The notes: generated by a model from the sequence alone, not told the origin. 64,000 nt of DNA from Cohnella endophytica (GCF_003628305.1 NZ_RBZM01000006.1:248001-312000); one strand, 5' to 3'. Positions 17,045-25,299 are shown, counted from the first letter of the stretch. Translations and numbers: made by a program.

Positions 17045-18511
17045 ATGCAGGAGTCCAGTAATCAACAAGTACGTTTTTTGCCGATCATGGTTGCAATTTT
17101 TATCGGATCATTTTTATGTATCCTTGCTTCAAGTACGATTAATATCGCGCTTGAAATTCTGAAGAACCATTTCGAAACGACTTTGGATACGGTCACGTGG
17201 ACGCTTACGGGCTTCATGCTCGCGATGGGCACAACGGCTCCGATCGTAGGTTATCTCGGAGAGAAAATCAGCTACAAACGACTTTATTTGTATTCGTTGA
17301 TCGGATTTACCTTAAGTTCGGTATTATGCGCGGCGGCTTGGGACGAATACTCCCTGATCGCTTTCCGTGTGCTTCAAGGCGCATTCAGCGGATTGATCAT
17401 ACCGGCGACGATGTCCATCATTTATCAAATCATCCCTCGCGAGAAGCAAGCGATGGCGATCGCGTTATGGGGCCTCGCGTCGATGATGGCGCCGGCATTC
17501 GGGCCGACCTTAAGCGGCTGGTTGCTGCAAAACTACGATTGGCAATGGTTGTTCCTGATGAACGTGCCGGTCGGCATCATCGGAATCTGGTGCGTGGCCA
17601 AGTATATTCCGTATTATCGACTCAATGTTCCGAAAAGCTTTGACTTGCTCGGGTTTCTGACCGTCATTCTTAGCAGCTCCTCGTTATTGCTCGCGCTGGG
17701 CCAGGGGCACAAATGGGGCTGGGACTCCGCGAAAACATTAACCCTGCTCGTAGGCGGAGCGATCATGCTCGTCCTGTTTATCTGGAGAGAGCTTACGGCG
17801 CAGACGCCGTTGTTGAACCTGCGGGTATTCCGCAACGGCAGGTACACGTTAAATCTCCTGATCGCGAACATCTTGACGATCAGCCTGTACTCGGGTACTT
17901 TCTTGACGCCGGTATTCCTGCAACGGATCCAGAAAGTATCCGCCATGGATACGGGTCTCATCCTATTGCCTGCTTCGCTCGCCATGGCGCTGGTCATGCC
18001 GATCGTGGGCAAGCTCTACAGCGTTGTCGGACCTCGCTTGTTGATGGCGGTAGGTATCGTATTGCTGACCGTAGGAACGTTAACGTTGAGTTGGCTTAGC
18101 ATTGACGTATCCCATACCTATATTTTGCTCTGGATGGTCGTTCGTAACTTGGGTATCGCGCTCGTTATGATGCCTTCGAGCAATGCGGGCATGGAAACCG
18201 TGCCTCGCGAGCTGTCCGGACACGCTTCGTCGATCATGAACTGGACGCGCAACGTCTTCGGTTCGTTCGCGATCGCGATCTTCACGACGCTGCTCGCGAC
18301 GCGTTCCGTTCATCACGGCACGGCCCTCGCGACGGGCGGAGATACGGATCAAGTCCATATCTCGATGATGTCGTTCACGATGAGCGTCAACGACGTATAC
18401 TTGATCGCGACGTTTATCGCAATTGCGGCATTGCCGTTAGCTTTGTTCGTCCGTAAGGTCAAGCACGAGCCGACGGTTCCGTTAACGAAATCGGAGAAGG
18501 TCTCCGCATAA
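17045..18511 (+). CDS. DHA2 family MFS multidrug exporter (EmrB/QacA type)
   Basis: 488 residues with 14 predicted membrane segments, the DHA2 number. Motif C-like and motif A-like stretches are visible (WTLTGFMLAMGTTAPIVGYL with the GEKISYKRLY loop, and FGPTLSGWLLQNYDWQWLFL). It drives proton-coupled drug export from the cytoplasmic membrane. GGGGGA lies upstream of the ATG, and a strong promoter and a PadR-type operator precede it, so it is probably induced by its own substrates through the divergent PadR protein. Which drugs are exported is not readable from sequence. Confidence 0.92.
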   Translation: MQESSNQQVRFLPIMVAIFIGSFLCILASSTINIALEILKNHFETTLDTVTWTLTGFMLAMGTTAPIVGYLGEKISYKRLYLYSLIGFTLSSVLCAAAWDEYSLIAFRVLQGAFSGLIIPATMSIIYQIIPREKQAMAIALWGLASMMAPAFGPTLSGWLLQNYDWQWLFLMNVPVGIIGIWCVAKYIPYYRLNVPKSFDLLGFLTVILSSSSLLLALGQGHKWGWDSAKTLTLLVGGAIMLVLFIWRELTAQTPLLNLRVFRNGRYTLNLLIANILTISLYSGTFLTPVFLQRIQKVSAMDTGLILLPASLAMALVMPIVGKLYSVVGPRLLMAVGIVLLTVGTLTLSWLSIDVSHTYILLWMVVRNLGIALVMMPSSNAGMETVPRELSGHASSIMNWTRNVFGSFAIAIFTTLLATRSVHHGTALATGGDTDQVHISMMSFTMSVNDVYLIATFIAIAALPLALFVRKVKHEPTVPLTKSEKVSA

Positions 18512-18530
18512 TCACCGAATACGCAAGTTT

Positions 18531-18577
18531 TCAGAGCCGTAGACGTTGGGGATAATTCCCAGCGTCTGCGGCTCTTG
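18531..18577 (+). terminator. Hairpin after the DHA2 exporter gene
   Basis: AGAGCCG.AGACG.TGGG pairs with CCCA.CGTCT.CGGCTCT with single mismatches. The following TTGTTGTG is only moderately T-rich, and the -10 of the next gene begins at 18586. Confidence 0.65.
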
Positions 18578-18583
18578 TTGTGT

Positions 18584-18591
18584 GCTATAAT
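18584..18591 (+). promoter_or_regulatory. Extended -10 promoter of the queuosine-precursor transporter gene
   Basis: TG-C-TATAAT is a perfect -10 with the extended TG dinucleotide; no good -35 box is seen 17 bases upstream. Transcription would start near 18598, right before the leader hairpin and riboswitch. Confidence 0.65.
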
Positions 18592-18600
18592 GAATCGTTT

Positions 18601-18650
18601 GCTCCGCAAAGCGGAGCCGCGGTTCGCAAACTCCCGCGTCAACAAAACTA
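18601..18650 (+). ncRNA. PreQ1-I riboswitch (translational type) with a 5' hairpin
   Basis: Aptamer 18618-18650: P1 CGCGG/CCGCG around TTCGCAAACTC, then TCAACAAAACTA. The terminal A of ACTA is the first base of AGGAGG, the ribosome site of the next gene, so ligand-induced folding should hide it. A separate perfect hairpin, GCTCCGC-AAA-GCGGAGC (18601-18617), touches the aptamer's 5' end. The downstream gene is a queuosine-precursor transporter, which agrees with the assignment. Confidence 0.88.
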
Positions 18651-18662
18651 GGAGGAAAGATG

Positions 18663-19343
18663 ATGTTTAATTTCGGTTGGGGCGTATTGTTCGTCCTGGT
18701 CAACTTTGCGCTGTTCTTGATCTGTTATCGGTTGTTCGGAAAGATGGGGCTGTACGCTTGGATCGCCGCCGCGGTCGTGCTCGCCAACATCCAAGTCGTC
18801 AAGACGATCGGCATGTTCGGCTTCGTCATGACGCTAGGAAACACGATGTACGCGACGATCTATCTCACTACGGATTTGCTGAACGAGAAGTACGGGGAGA
18901 AGGAAGCTAAGAAAGCGGTATGGTTCGGGTTTTTCTTCTTGCTCATGTCGACGGCGATCATGCAAATGGTGCTCGTGTTCCATCGGCAGGAATCGGATTT
19001 CGGACAAGAGGCGTTGCAGACGATTTTCGGATTGGCGCCGCGCATCGCTTTAGGAAGCCTTACCGCCTATATGGTCAGCCAATTTCTCGACGTGCGGATA
19101 TTCAGCAAGCTGAAGGTCATGTATCCGACGAGAAGCCAGCTCTGGATTCGCAACAACGGAAGCACGGGAGTCAGCCAATTGGTGGACACGCTTGTCTTCT
19201 GTTCGATCGCGTTCGCCGGGGAATATACGTGGGACATCTGGTGGGAAATCGCGATTACGACCTATGTTCTGAAGTTCGTCATCTCGGTCGCATCGACGCC
19301 CGTCATTTATATCGCAAGGAATTTCAAGTTCGATAAAGAGTAA
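18663..19343 (+). CDS. Queuosine precursor transporter (YhhQ/VUT family)
   Basis: About 226 residues. AGGAGG is four bases before ATG 18660 and seven before ATG 18663; I prefer the second. Six to seven hydrophobic segments and the DUF165/VUT signatures (GNTMYATIYLTTDLLNEKYG, then RNNGSTGVSQLVDTLVF) identify the family. Family members import preQ0/preQ1 through the cytoplasmic membrane. A preQ1-I riboswitch over its ribosome site supports this function independently. Together with queF in this window it gives both a synthesis and a salvage branch under preQ1 control, by different mechanisms. Confidence 0.93.
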   Translation: MFNFGWGVLFVLVNFALFLICYRLFGKMGLYAWIAAAVVLANIQVVKTIGMFGFVMTLGNTMYATIYLTTDLLNEKYGEKEAKKAVWFGFFFLLMSTAIMQMVLVFHRQESDFGQEALQTIFGLAPRIALGSLTAYMVSQFLDVRIFSKLKVMYPTRSQLWIRNNGSTGVSQLVDTLVFCSIAFAGEYTWDIWWEIAITTYVLKFVISVASTPVIYIARNFKFDKE

Positions 19344-19350
19344 GCATAGT

Positions 19351-19391
19351 AAGCCGGATCGGAGTCTTCTCAGACTTCGGTTCGGCTTTTT
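19351..19391 (+). terminator. Terminator after the queuosine precursor transporter gene
   Basis: AAGCCGGATCGGAGTCT and AGACTTCGGTTCGGCTT form a long stem around TCTC, ending in TTTTTC. Confidence 0.88.
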
Positions 19392-19603
19392 CATTTAGGT
19401 CGATTTTAACGAAACTTAGACCGAAGCTCCAATCTCTTCGCGTCTACGGCCTCCGCGTAACGATTCTCGAATGACTCCTCCGAGTAGGGGCTTCAATCGA
19501 CGTACCTCTTCCAAATTCGTCCTTTTTTTACATCGTACATGAAGGAGGTGGGTAACCGCATTAAGATTTTCTCATGTAACCCCTTTCCGAAGCGGCGCGA
19601 TAC

Positions 19604-19632
19604 TTGACTATAGGAAAACGCAATTCTACACT
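19604..19632 (+). promoter_or_regulatory. Promoter of the Fsr-like MFS gene
   Basis: TTGACT, a 17-base spacer, TACACT, ending 38 bases before the GTG start. The rest of the 19392-19603 gap shows no gene or clear structure. Confidence 0.55.
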
Positions 19633-19670
19633 GGTTACACTTAAGCGTTAAGCATCGGAGGGAAACATAC

Positions 19671-20918
19671 GTGGCTTCGTTCGCCGGATCGAACCGGGTA
19701 GCCTCGGACCCGGCTGCCAAGGCAGCCGTGCCGATTTTGCTCGCCATCAGCTTGGTACACATGCTCAACGATTCCATGCAAGCCGTCGTTCCGGCTTTGT
19801 ATACGATTCTTGAGGATTCATTGAATTTGTCTTTGGCGCAGGTCGGTTGGATCGGATTCATGCTCAATATGACCTCGTCCGTGATGCAACCTGTAGTCGG
19901 AGCGTTCTCGGACAAACGCTCGCTTCCGATCATGCTTCCAATCGGTATGGGACTTAGCCTTATTGGAATGCTGGGGATCGCATTCGCCCCGCAATTCTGG
20001 TACTTGCTGTTCGCGGTCGTATTCGTCGGGCTCGGTTCGGCGATTTTCCACCCTGAGGGCTCGCGCGTTGTTTATTTCGCGGCGGGAGGCAGACGGGGAT
20101 TCGCCCAGTCGGTATATCAGGTAGGCGGGAATGCCGGTAGCTCGCTAGCGCCGCTCATGACGATTTTCATCTTCGCTCCGCTTGGTCAGATCGGCGCGGT
20201 CTGGGGCACGCTGTTCGCGGCGCTTGCGATCGCGGTTCTGTTGGGGCTGCTGCCTTGGTATAGGAGGAAGCTGAAGGAGTGGGAGACGGCGCGGGCTCAA
20301 GCCGCCGCATCTAGTGCTGCGGGTAATGGGGGGGCGACGCTTGTCCAAAGAGCGAGTCACCCCCGGGTGAAATTCGCGATGGGCATGCTCGTATTTCTCG
20401 TCTTCGCCCGTTCGTGGTATCATGCCGGCATAAGCAGCTTCTACCAGTTTTACTTGATTAGCGATTACGGGCTAACGAAGCAACAAGCGCAAATTCCCGT
20501 ATTCTTGTTCCTAGCCGCGGGGGTGTTAGGAACCTACTTCGGAGGCGTCTTGGCGGACCGGTTCGGCTTGAAAAACATGATCGTGTTTTCGATCGCCGGA
20601 GCGTCGCCGCTCGCGCTCTTATTGCCGCATCTTCCGCTGGCGTGGGTATATCCGTTGATCGCGGTGCTCGGATTCGTCATCCTGTCCGGATTTTCCGTCG
20701 CCGTGGTATACGCTCAGTTCCTCATGCCCGCCAACGTCGGGATGGCTTCGGGAATGACGACCGGTCTGGCCTTCGGCATGGGAGCGATCGGAGGCGTCGC
20801 CCTCGGGAACGCGGCGGACGCTTACGGCTTGCACTCGGTCATGTTCGCGTGCAGCTTCTTGCCGCTAGTCGGGCTGTTCGCTTTCTTCTTGCCAACCGAT
20901 CGGCCGAAAAAACAATAA
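19671..20918 (+). CDS. MFS transporter of the fosmidomycin resistance (Fsr) family
   Basis: 415 residues from a GTG with CGGAGGGA eight bases upstream. Twelve membrane segments, with a short central cytoplasmic loop (about 200-225). The start ISLVHMLNDSMQAVVPALY and the motif VGLGSAIFHPEGSR are hallmarks of the Fsr subfamily (HxxND and FHPxG). Members export fosmidomycin or related compounds; the natural substrate is unknown. Single-gene unit between its own promoter and a strong terminator. Confidence 0.9.
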   Translation: MASFAGSNRVASDPAAKAAVPILLAISLVHMLNDSMQAVVPALYTILEDSLNLSLAQVGWIGFMLNMTSSVMQPVVGAFSDKRSLPIMLPIGMGLSLIGMLGIAFAPQFWYLLFAVVFVGLGSAIFHPEGSRVVYFAAGGRRGFAQSVYQVGGNAGSSLAPLMTIFIFAPLGQIGAVWGTLFAALAIAVLLGLLPWYRRKLKEWETARAQAAASSAAGNGGATLVQRASHPRVKFAMGMLVFLVFARSWYHAGISSFYQFYLISDYGLTKQQAQIPVFLFLAAGVLGTYFGGVLADRFGLKNMIVFSIAGASPLALLLPHLPLAWVYPLIAVLGFVILSGFSVAVVYAQFLMPANVGMASGMTTGLAFGMGAIGGVALGNAADAYGLHSVMFACSFLPLVGLFAFFLPTDRPKKQ

Positions 20919-20921
20919 AAC

Positions 20922-20975
20922 AACGCCCTAGTGGGAGCCGATGCGGCCTCCATATAGGGCGTTTGTTAATTTTTT
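20922..20975 (+). terminator. Terminator after the Fsr-like gene
   Basis: AACGCCCTA/TAGGGCGTT outer stem with an inner GGGAGCCG/CGGCCTCC stem, then TTGTTAATTTTTT. Confidence 0.9.
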
Positions 20976-20994
20976 GGCGATAGACTCCAATTCC

Positions 20995-21187
20995 GCACGC
21001 ATTTAGTTTGACTAAAGCTAACTACAGTCTCGCCAACCTGCTACCGAACGCATTTAGTTTGACTAAAGCTAACTACAGTCTCGCCACCCCTGCCACCGCA
21101 CGCATTTAGTTTGAATAGAGCTAACTACAGTCTCGCCAACCTGCTGCCGTACGCGTTTAGTTTGACTAAAGCAAACTAAACGCGTGA
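20995..21187. repeat. Tandem repeat array 3, 51-52 bp period, 4 units
   Basis: ATTTAGTTTG-like starts occur at 21001, 21052, 21104 and 21155. Units one to three contain TAGTTTGAC-TAA-AGCTAACTA (the third with changes); the last (21151-21185) is a perfect inverted repeat with 14-base arms, ACGCGTTTAGTTTG and CAAACTAAACGCGT, around ACTAAAG. The array sits in the convergent gap between the Fsr-like gene (+) and the ABC permease gene (-). Confidence 0.9.
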
Positions 21188-21269
21188 CAGAGTGAAGCAA
21201 TCACTTAGTGAAAGAAATGTTACTTAAATAAATGCGTACCTTGAGAATGACCGAGAACAATCGTACGCG

Positions 21270-22601
21270 TTACATATCCCTGCGAAGCGCCCGAAGAACG
21301 TCTATTCGCGTTGCGCGCTTGGCCGGACGGTATCCGGATAGCAAGGCGACGCCGAGAGAGATCAAGCATGCGATGATCGCCAAGTAGGGCGGGATTAAGG
21401 AGAAACGGAAATCGTCCGGCACTTTTTCGTCCATGAAGCCGCGGATGATGATCGGCAGTCCGATGTTGACCGCTACGGAGATGATATAAGCAACGATCGT
21501 GCCGATCGCGGCGCCAAGCAGTCCGATCATGCTGCTCTCCAGCAAGAAGATACGGCGGATCGAATTCGGATGGGCGCCTATCGCTTTCATGATGCCGATG
21601 TCCTGAGCGCGCTCGGTAACCGCCATAGTCATCGTGTTAAAGATCCCGATAGAGGCGATCAATACGGCGATCGTTCCGATGAAACCGAGCCCGATCTTCA
21701 TAATCAGGAAAACGAGGTTGATTTGCTTCAGCTCGTCGGCGATCGAATGGCTGATATAGCCCTTCAGGCGAATTTCTTCCGCGATTGCCTTAACGTGATT
21801 GGCTTTGTCGGCGATAACTTGAACCCCGCTGTAATGACGCGGATCGTCCAGCCCTATTTTATCGATGCCGGATTCGCTGTCTTTGACCCCTGGAACGCGT
21901 TGCGCGCCCCATTGGGTCTGCGTGAAGCTCTCGATTTGCTTCAAAGTTCCGTTGCCGATGTATACCGCCGTATCCGTTTTCCACTCGCGGGTAGGTTTCT
22001 CGGTTACGCCGACGATCTTTACGGACAACGTCTTGCTTTGTTCGGTGCCGTCCTCGGCGAATTGGGACACTTTCATCTCGAGGGACTTGCCAATCCAATC
22101 CTTGGCAGGCGGGACTTCGTCACCGGGTTGGCTATTCGGCAATTGCCGAACGTTGTATCCGACGACCACTTCGTTCTCGCCGGCCGGGAGTCTGCCCGAG
22201 CTAAGCTTGAAACCGGCTTTGTTTTCGGCGTCGAAGTCGACGTTGATCGTCGAACTGCTGTTCACGTCGGTTCCGTCCAAGGTAATCATTATCGATTGTT
22301 GAATGTAATTGCGATAGGTGACGGCCTTAACATGATCGACGGTACGTAAATAGTCCAAGTTGGATGTTCCGATCTGCCTGCCTTCATCGTTGTCGGATTG
22401 GATGCCGTAGATTTCGATGGACGTGACCATCCGATCGCCGACGGCTTTGTCTACGATGCTCTTCTGCAGACCGAAGCCCACGGAAGCGAGTACGATGAGG
22501 AAAGAGCATCCCATTGCCGTCGCCAGCACGGTCATGAACAGTCTGGTTTTGTTTTTCTTCATATTTTGCCGGACGAACCGGAACTGGTCATTGAATTTCA
22601 T
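21270..22601 (-). CDS. MacB/FtsX-type ABC transporter permease
   Basis: 443 residues: one membrane helix at 20-45, a large extracytoplasmic domain (about 50-290, MacB_PCD type), then three helices (about 300-420) ending in the FtsX-like segment SGYRPAKRATRIDVLRALR. The ERAQDIGIMKAIGAHPNSIR coupling motif is typical of type VII (mechanotransmission) ABC systems. It is translationally coupled to the ATPase gene, overlapping by 14 bases. Such pairs export peptides or lipoproteins or act as peptide sensors; the substrate is unknown. The divergent neighbour encodes a secreted protein that might be a partner. Confidence 0.92.
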   Translation of the reverse strand: MKFNDQFRFVRQNMKKNKTRLFMTVLATAMGCSFLIVLASVGFGLQKSIVDKAVGDRMVTSIEIYGIQSDNDEGRQIGTSNLDYLRTVDHVKAVTYRNYIQQSIMITLDGTDVNSSSTINVDFDAENKAGFKLSSGRLPAGENEVVVGYNVRQLPNSQPGDEVPPAKDWIGKSLEMKVSQFAEDGTEQSKTLSVKIVGVTEKPTREWKTDTAVYIGNGTLKQIESFTQTQWGAQRVPGVKDSESGIDKIGLDDPRHYSGVQVIADKANHVKAIAEEIRLKGYISHSIADELKQINLVFLIMKIGLGFIGTIAVLIASIGIFNTMTMAVTERAQDIGIMKAIGAHPNSIRRIFLLESSMIGLLGAAIGTIVAYIISVAVNIGLPIIIRGFMDEKVPDDFRFSLIPPYLAIIACLISLGVALLSGYRPAKRATRIDVLRALRRDM

Positions 22602-23304
22602 GGGCTAGCGATCCTCCTTTGGCGTATGCGTGCAAGAGATGGCCGTCCTTCAGCTTCAGGATCCGATGCGCGGTGGAAGCGACTTGATCGTCGTGAGTGA
22701 TCAGCACGAACGTCGTCCCGCGTTCCTCGTTCAGCGTTCGGATGAGCGCAAGAAGCTGCCGCTCGTTATCGCTGTCCAAGCTGCCGGTAGGCTCGTCCGC
22801 GAGTACGATGGGAGGATCCAGCATAAGCGACCTCGCCACGGAAACGCGCTGTTGCTGGCCGCCGGACAGTTCTCCGGGATAGTGTCCCGCGTATTCCGCG
22901 ATTCCGACTTGCTCGAGGAGCTCCATGACGCGTTGTTTGCGCTTGGAAATGCCCACGCCTTGCAGCACGAGCGGAAGCTCAGCGTTCTCGAAGGCGGTCA
23001 TGCTCGGGATGAGTTGGAAGCTCTGGAACATGAAGCCGAGATGGGACAGGCGGAAATTCGCCCAATCCCCTTCGCTTAACTTAGTTACGTTCTGTCCGTT
23101 CACGAGTATTTCGCCCGATGTCGGCCTAATATAACCGGACATGAGGTTAAGCAAGGTGGATTTGCCGGAACCGCTCCTTCCGACAATCGCGACGATCTCG
23201 CCTTGTTTAACGTGAAGGTCGATATCATGCAGGACGGGAACGATACGTTCCTTGCCCTTCTTGCCTATGGCGAATTGATGATTGACTCGGTTTAATTGAA
23301 TCAT
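22588..23304 (-). CDS. LolD/MacB-type ABC transporter ATPase
   Basis: 238 residues. Walker A GRSGSGKST (42-50), Q-loop MFQSFQLIP, signature LSGGQQQR, Walker B IVLADEPTGSLD and the switch His in LITHDD are all intact, so it is an active ATPase. The sequence is of the LolD/MacB/FtsE subgroup. The gene starts at ATG 23304 with GGAGGGAT upstream, and its 3' end overlaps the permease gene. Confidence 0.95.
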   Translation of the reverse strand: MIQLNRVNHQFAIGKKGKERIVPVLHDIDLHVKQGEIVAIVGRSGSGKSTLLNLMSGYIRPTSGEILVNGQNVTKLSEGDWANFRLSHLGFMFQSFQLIPSMTAFENAELPLVLQGVGISKRKQRVMELLEQVGIAEYAGHYPGELSGGQQQRVSVARSLMLDPPIVLADEPTGSLDSDNERQLLALIRTLNEERGTTFVLITHDDQVASTAHRILKLKDGHLLHAYAKGGSLAHEIQ

Positions 23305-23497
23305 GGGGTTATCCCTCCGTTCTAGTTCGATTATACAAATACAAACATTAATAAAGTGGTAATAAGTCTTAAAGAATTTCTTAAGAATACATTCAGCCCA
23401 TTTTCATGCCTCGTTAAGTTAGGGTTAATCTTCTCCTCAGTAAAGTGGACAATAATTGGTGTGCAAGCCCAATTCGTCATCCAAGGAGGAAAGCAAT
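23305..23497. promoter_or_regulatory. Divergent control region between the ABC exporter and a secreted-protein gene
   Basis: AT-rich. It holds two direct copies of TCTTAA 12 bases apart in TCTTAAAGAAT-TTCTTAAGAAT (about 23368-23390), a spacing that could suit an OmpR-type regulator on one helix face. No clear -35/-10 pair is assigned. The assignment is weak. Confidence 0.3.
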
Positions 23498-24298
23498 ATG
23501 AAAAACACGGTAAGAACGCTAGGAATAACGGCCGCTTTGGCGGTTATGATCCCATTATCGGCTTATGCGGCGAACAGTTCGGGAAGCTCCTCGACCACGG
23601 TTACGGAGAAAAAGAGCGAAGCGGCATGGTCCTTCAACGGAGGAGCGACCGAGAAACGCGGGGACTTCGAACGCGGCGGCAAATTCGTCGGCCAAGAAGT
23701 GCTTGATCTGCTCAAGCTCGATCAAGCGGGTTTGGACGAGAAAATCAAAGCGGGCTCTACGCTGGCTCAGATCGCCGAGCAGCAAGGAGTAACTCGGGAG
23801 CAATTGAAAAGCGCGATGACCGCTGCCTACAATAAGCAACTAGAGGAGCGGAAGCAGGAGTACGCAGACAATTTGGACAAGATGATCGACTCCAAACCGA
23901 CCGATAATCAGAAGTGGGGACGCGGCGGTTCGTTCGGCGCGCCAACCGATTTCACGGCTGCCGGAACCTTGCTCGGGCTCAGCGCCGATGAAGTGAAAAC
24001 GCAACTGAAGGCCGGCAAGTCTCTGGCCGATCTCGCGAAAGAGAAAGGCGTGGAAGCGCAGAAGCTCATTGACGCGCAAGCGGCGGCGATTACGAGCAGC
24101 ATTAATCAAGCCGTCAAAGACGGCAAGCTGACTCAAGCTCAAGCGGATAATCAATTGAAGAACGTAGCGGACATAGCCGCGAAAATCGTCAACGGCAAAG
24201 GTTTCGGCGAAGGTCGCCATCCGGGCGGGGCAGGCAAGGGGCGCGGAGAAGATAAGCCGACGATAGAAGCGGATACATCGTCTAGCTCGGCTAGCTAA
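23498..24298 (+). CDS. Secreted protein with two related helical repeats
   Basis: 266 residues from ATG 23498 (AAGGAGG upstream; the longer frame from 23456 has no such site). Signal peptide cut after PLSAYA (about residue 25). Two copies of a helical unit follow: VLDLLKLDQAGLDEKIKAGS.LAQIAEQQGV (about 68-97) and the related LLGLSADEVKTQLKAGKS.LADLAKEKGV. The tail is Gly/His/Lys/Ser-rich. Similar repeats occur in secreted proteins of Paenibacillaceae without known function. It is divergent from a MacB-like exporter. Unknown role outside the cell. Confidence 0.85.
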   Translation: MKNTVRTLGITAALAVMIPLSAYAANSSGSSSTTVTEKKSEAAWSFNGGATEKRGDFERGGKFVGQEVLDLLKLDQAGLDEKIKAGSTLAQIAEQQGVTREQLKSAMTAAYNKQLEERKQEYADNLDKMIDSKPTDNQKWGRGGSFGAPTDFTAAGTLLGLSADEVKTQLKAGKSLADLAKEKGVEAQKLIDAQAAAITSSINQAVKDGKLTQAQADNQLKNVADIAAKIVNGKGFGEGRHPGGAGKGRGEDKPTIEADTSSSSAS

Positions 24299-24321
24299 CG
24301 GTAGAAGAAAAAAAGTAAAGT

Positions 24322-24356
24322 AAACCCCATTGCGTTTTCGTCGCAATGGGGTTTTT
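24322..24356. terminator. Bidirectional terminator
   Basis: AAACCCCATTGCG, a TTTTCG loop and CGCAATGGGGTTTTT. T runs follow the stem in both directions, serving the secreted-protein gene (+) and the catE-like gene (-). Confidence 0.92.
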
Positions 24357-24380
24357 GGAATTGTTGCGACACAACCGCGT

Positions 24381-25253
24381 TTACGCTCCGACGGAAATCA
24401 ATCTGACTTCGATGCCGGAAGGATCTTTGACGCAATATTGCCCTTCTTGAAGGCTATACGGGAATCCGGCGTCATCCAGCCGGGCAACGATTCGCTCCAA
24501 CTCGCTGCCGTTTGGAAGCACGATCGTGAAATAGGCCAAACCGGTCGCGTTGGCGGGAGCCTGAGGCGCGCCGACGCCCGCCCATATGTTCATGCCGATA
24601 TGATGGTGATAGCCGCCCGCCGAAACGAAATAGGCTCCCATCATGCTCGCGCCGTCCACCACAAGGTCGAAACCGAGGACGTCGCAGTAGAACGCCTTGG
24701 ATTCCGCTAGAGAGGCGACGTGCAAGTGAATGTGACCGAGAATCGTCTGCGGCGACAGTCCCGTCCATGGCTTGTTGCCCGCGAGCGCCAGCAGTCCCTC
24801 GATATCGACGGGATCCGTACCCATTAGGATATTGCCTTGCGCATCATGTTTCCATTCGGACCGAGGCCGGTCACGGTAAATTTCGATGCCGTTATTGTCC
24901 GGATCGGAAATGTAGAGCGCCTCGCTAACCGAGTGATCCCCTTGGCCGACGGGGATGCCGGATTCGGCCAGCCTACGCAAAGATAAACCGAGATGTTCTC
25001 TCGTCGGTACGAGGATCGCGAAGTGGTACAACCCGGAAGACGTTCTTCTCGGCGTAATCAGCGCGCTCGGAATTTCTTCGAGAATAGCGAATGCATGAAT
25101 TCCGTCGACGGTTAGCCGAGCGGAGCTTTGGTCTTGGCTTAATACTTGGAAACCGACGACTTCCCGATAAAATTCGATCGATCGTGCCAAGTTGCTTACT
25201 TTTATTTTAAATGAACCGAGTACGGTATCCGCGTGTATGGATGGAATAGTCAT
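24381..25253 (-). CDS. catE: Extradiol ring-cleavage dioxygenase of VOC fold (catechol 2,3-dioxygenase, CatE-like)
   Basis: 290 residues with two vicinal-oxygen-chelate modules (about 8-125 and 165-288). The second, catalytic half has the metal ligands expected for extradiol enzymes: His in GHIHLHV, His in GYHHHIGMN, and Glu in the C-terminal GIEVRLIS. The whole matches Bacillus subtilis CatE (YfiE) in length and layout. It opens catechols between carbons 2 and 3 in the cytoplasm, protecting against catechol and quinone stress. The 5' region carries a near-perfect inverted repeat of the kind bound by MarR/HxlR-type catechol sensors; no regulator gene adjoins it. Confidence 0.85.
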   Translation of the reverse strand: MTIPSIHADTVLGSFKIKVSNLARSIEFYREVVGFQVLSQDQSSARLTVDGIHAFAILEEIPSALITPRRTSSGLYHFAILVPTREHLGLSLRRLAESGIPVGQGDHSVSEALYISDPDNNGIEIYRDRPRSEWKHDAQGNILMGTDPVDIEGLLALAGNKPWTGLSPQTILGHIHLHVASLAESKAFYCDVLGFDLVVDGASMMGAYFVSAGGYHHHIGMNIWAGVGAPQAPANATGLAYFTIVLPNGSELERIVARLDDAGFPYSLQEGQYCVKDPSGIEVRLISVGA

Positions 25254-25276
25254 CCGATCATACCTCCAATGAAATT

Positions 25277-25299
25277 TAGTTACTTATTGTAAGTTACTA
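25277..25299 (-). promoter_or_regulatory. Inverted repeat in the catE-like promoter region
   Basis: Arms TAGTTACTTA and TAAGTTACTA flank TTG, with a single mismatched pair. It lies 24 bases upstream of the start codon, next to a possible -10 (TATAGT on the minus strand). It resembles a DUF24/MarR-family operator; the regulator must be encoded elsewhere. Confidence 0.55.
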
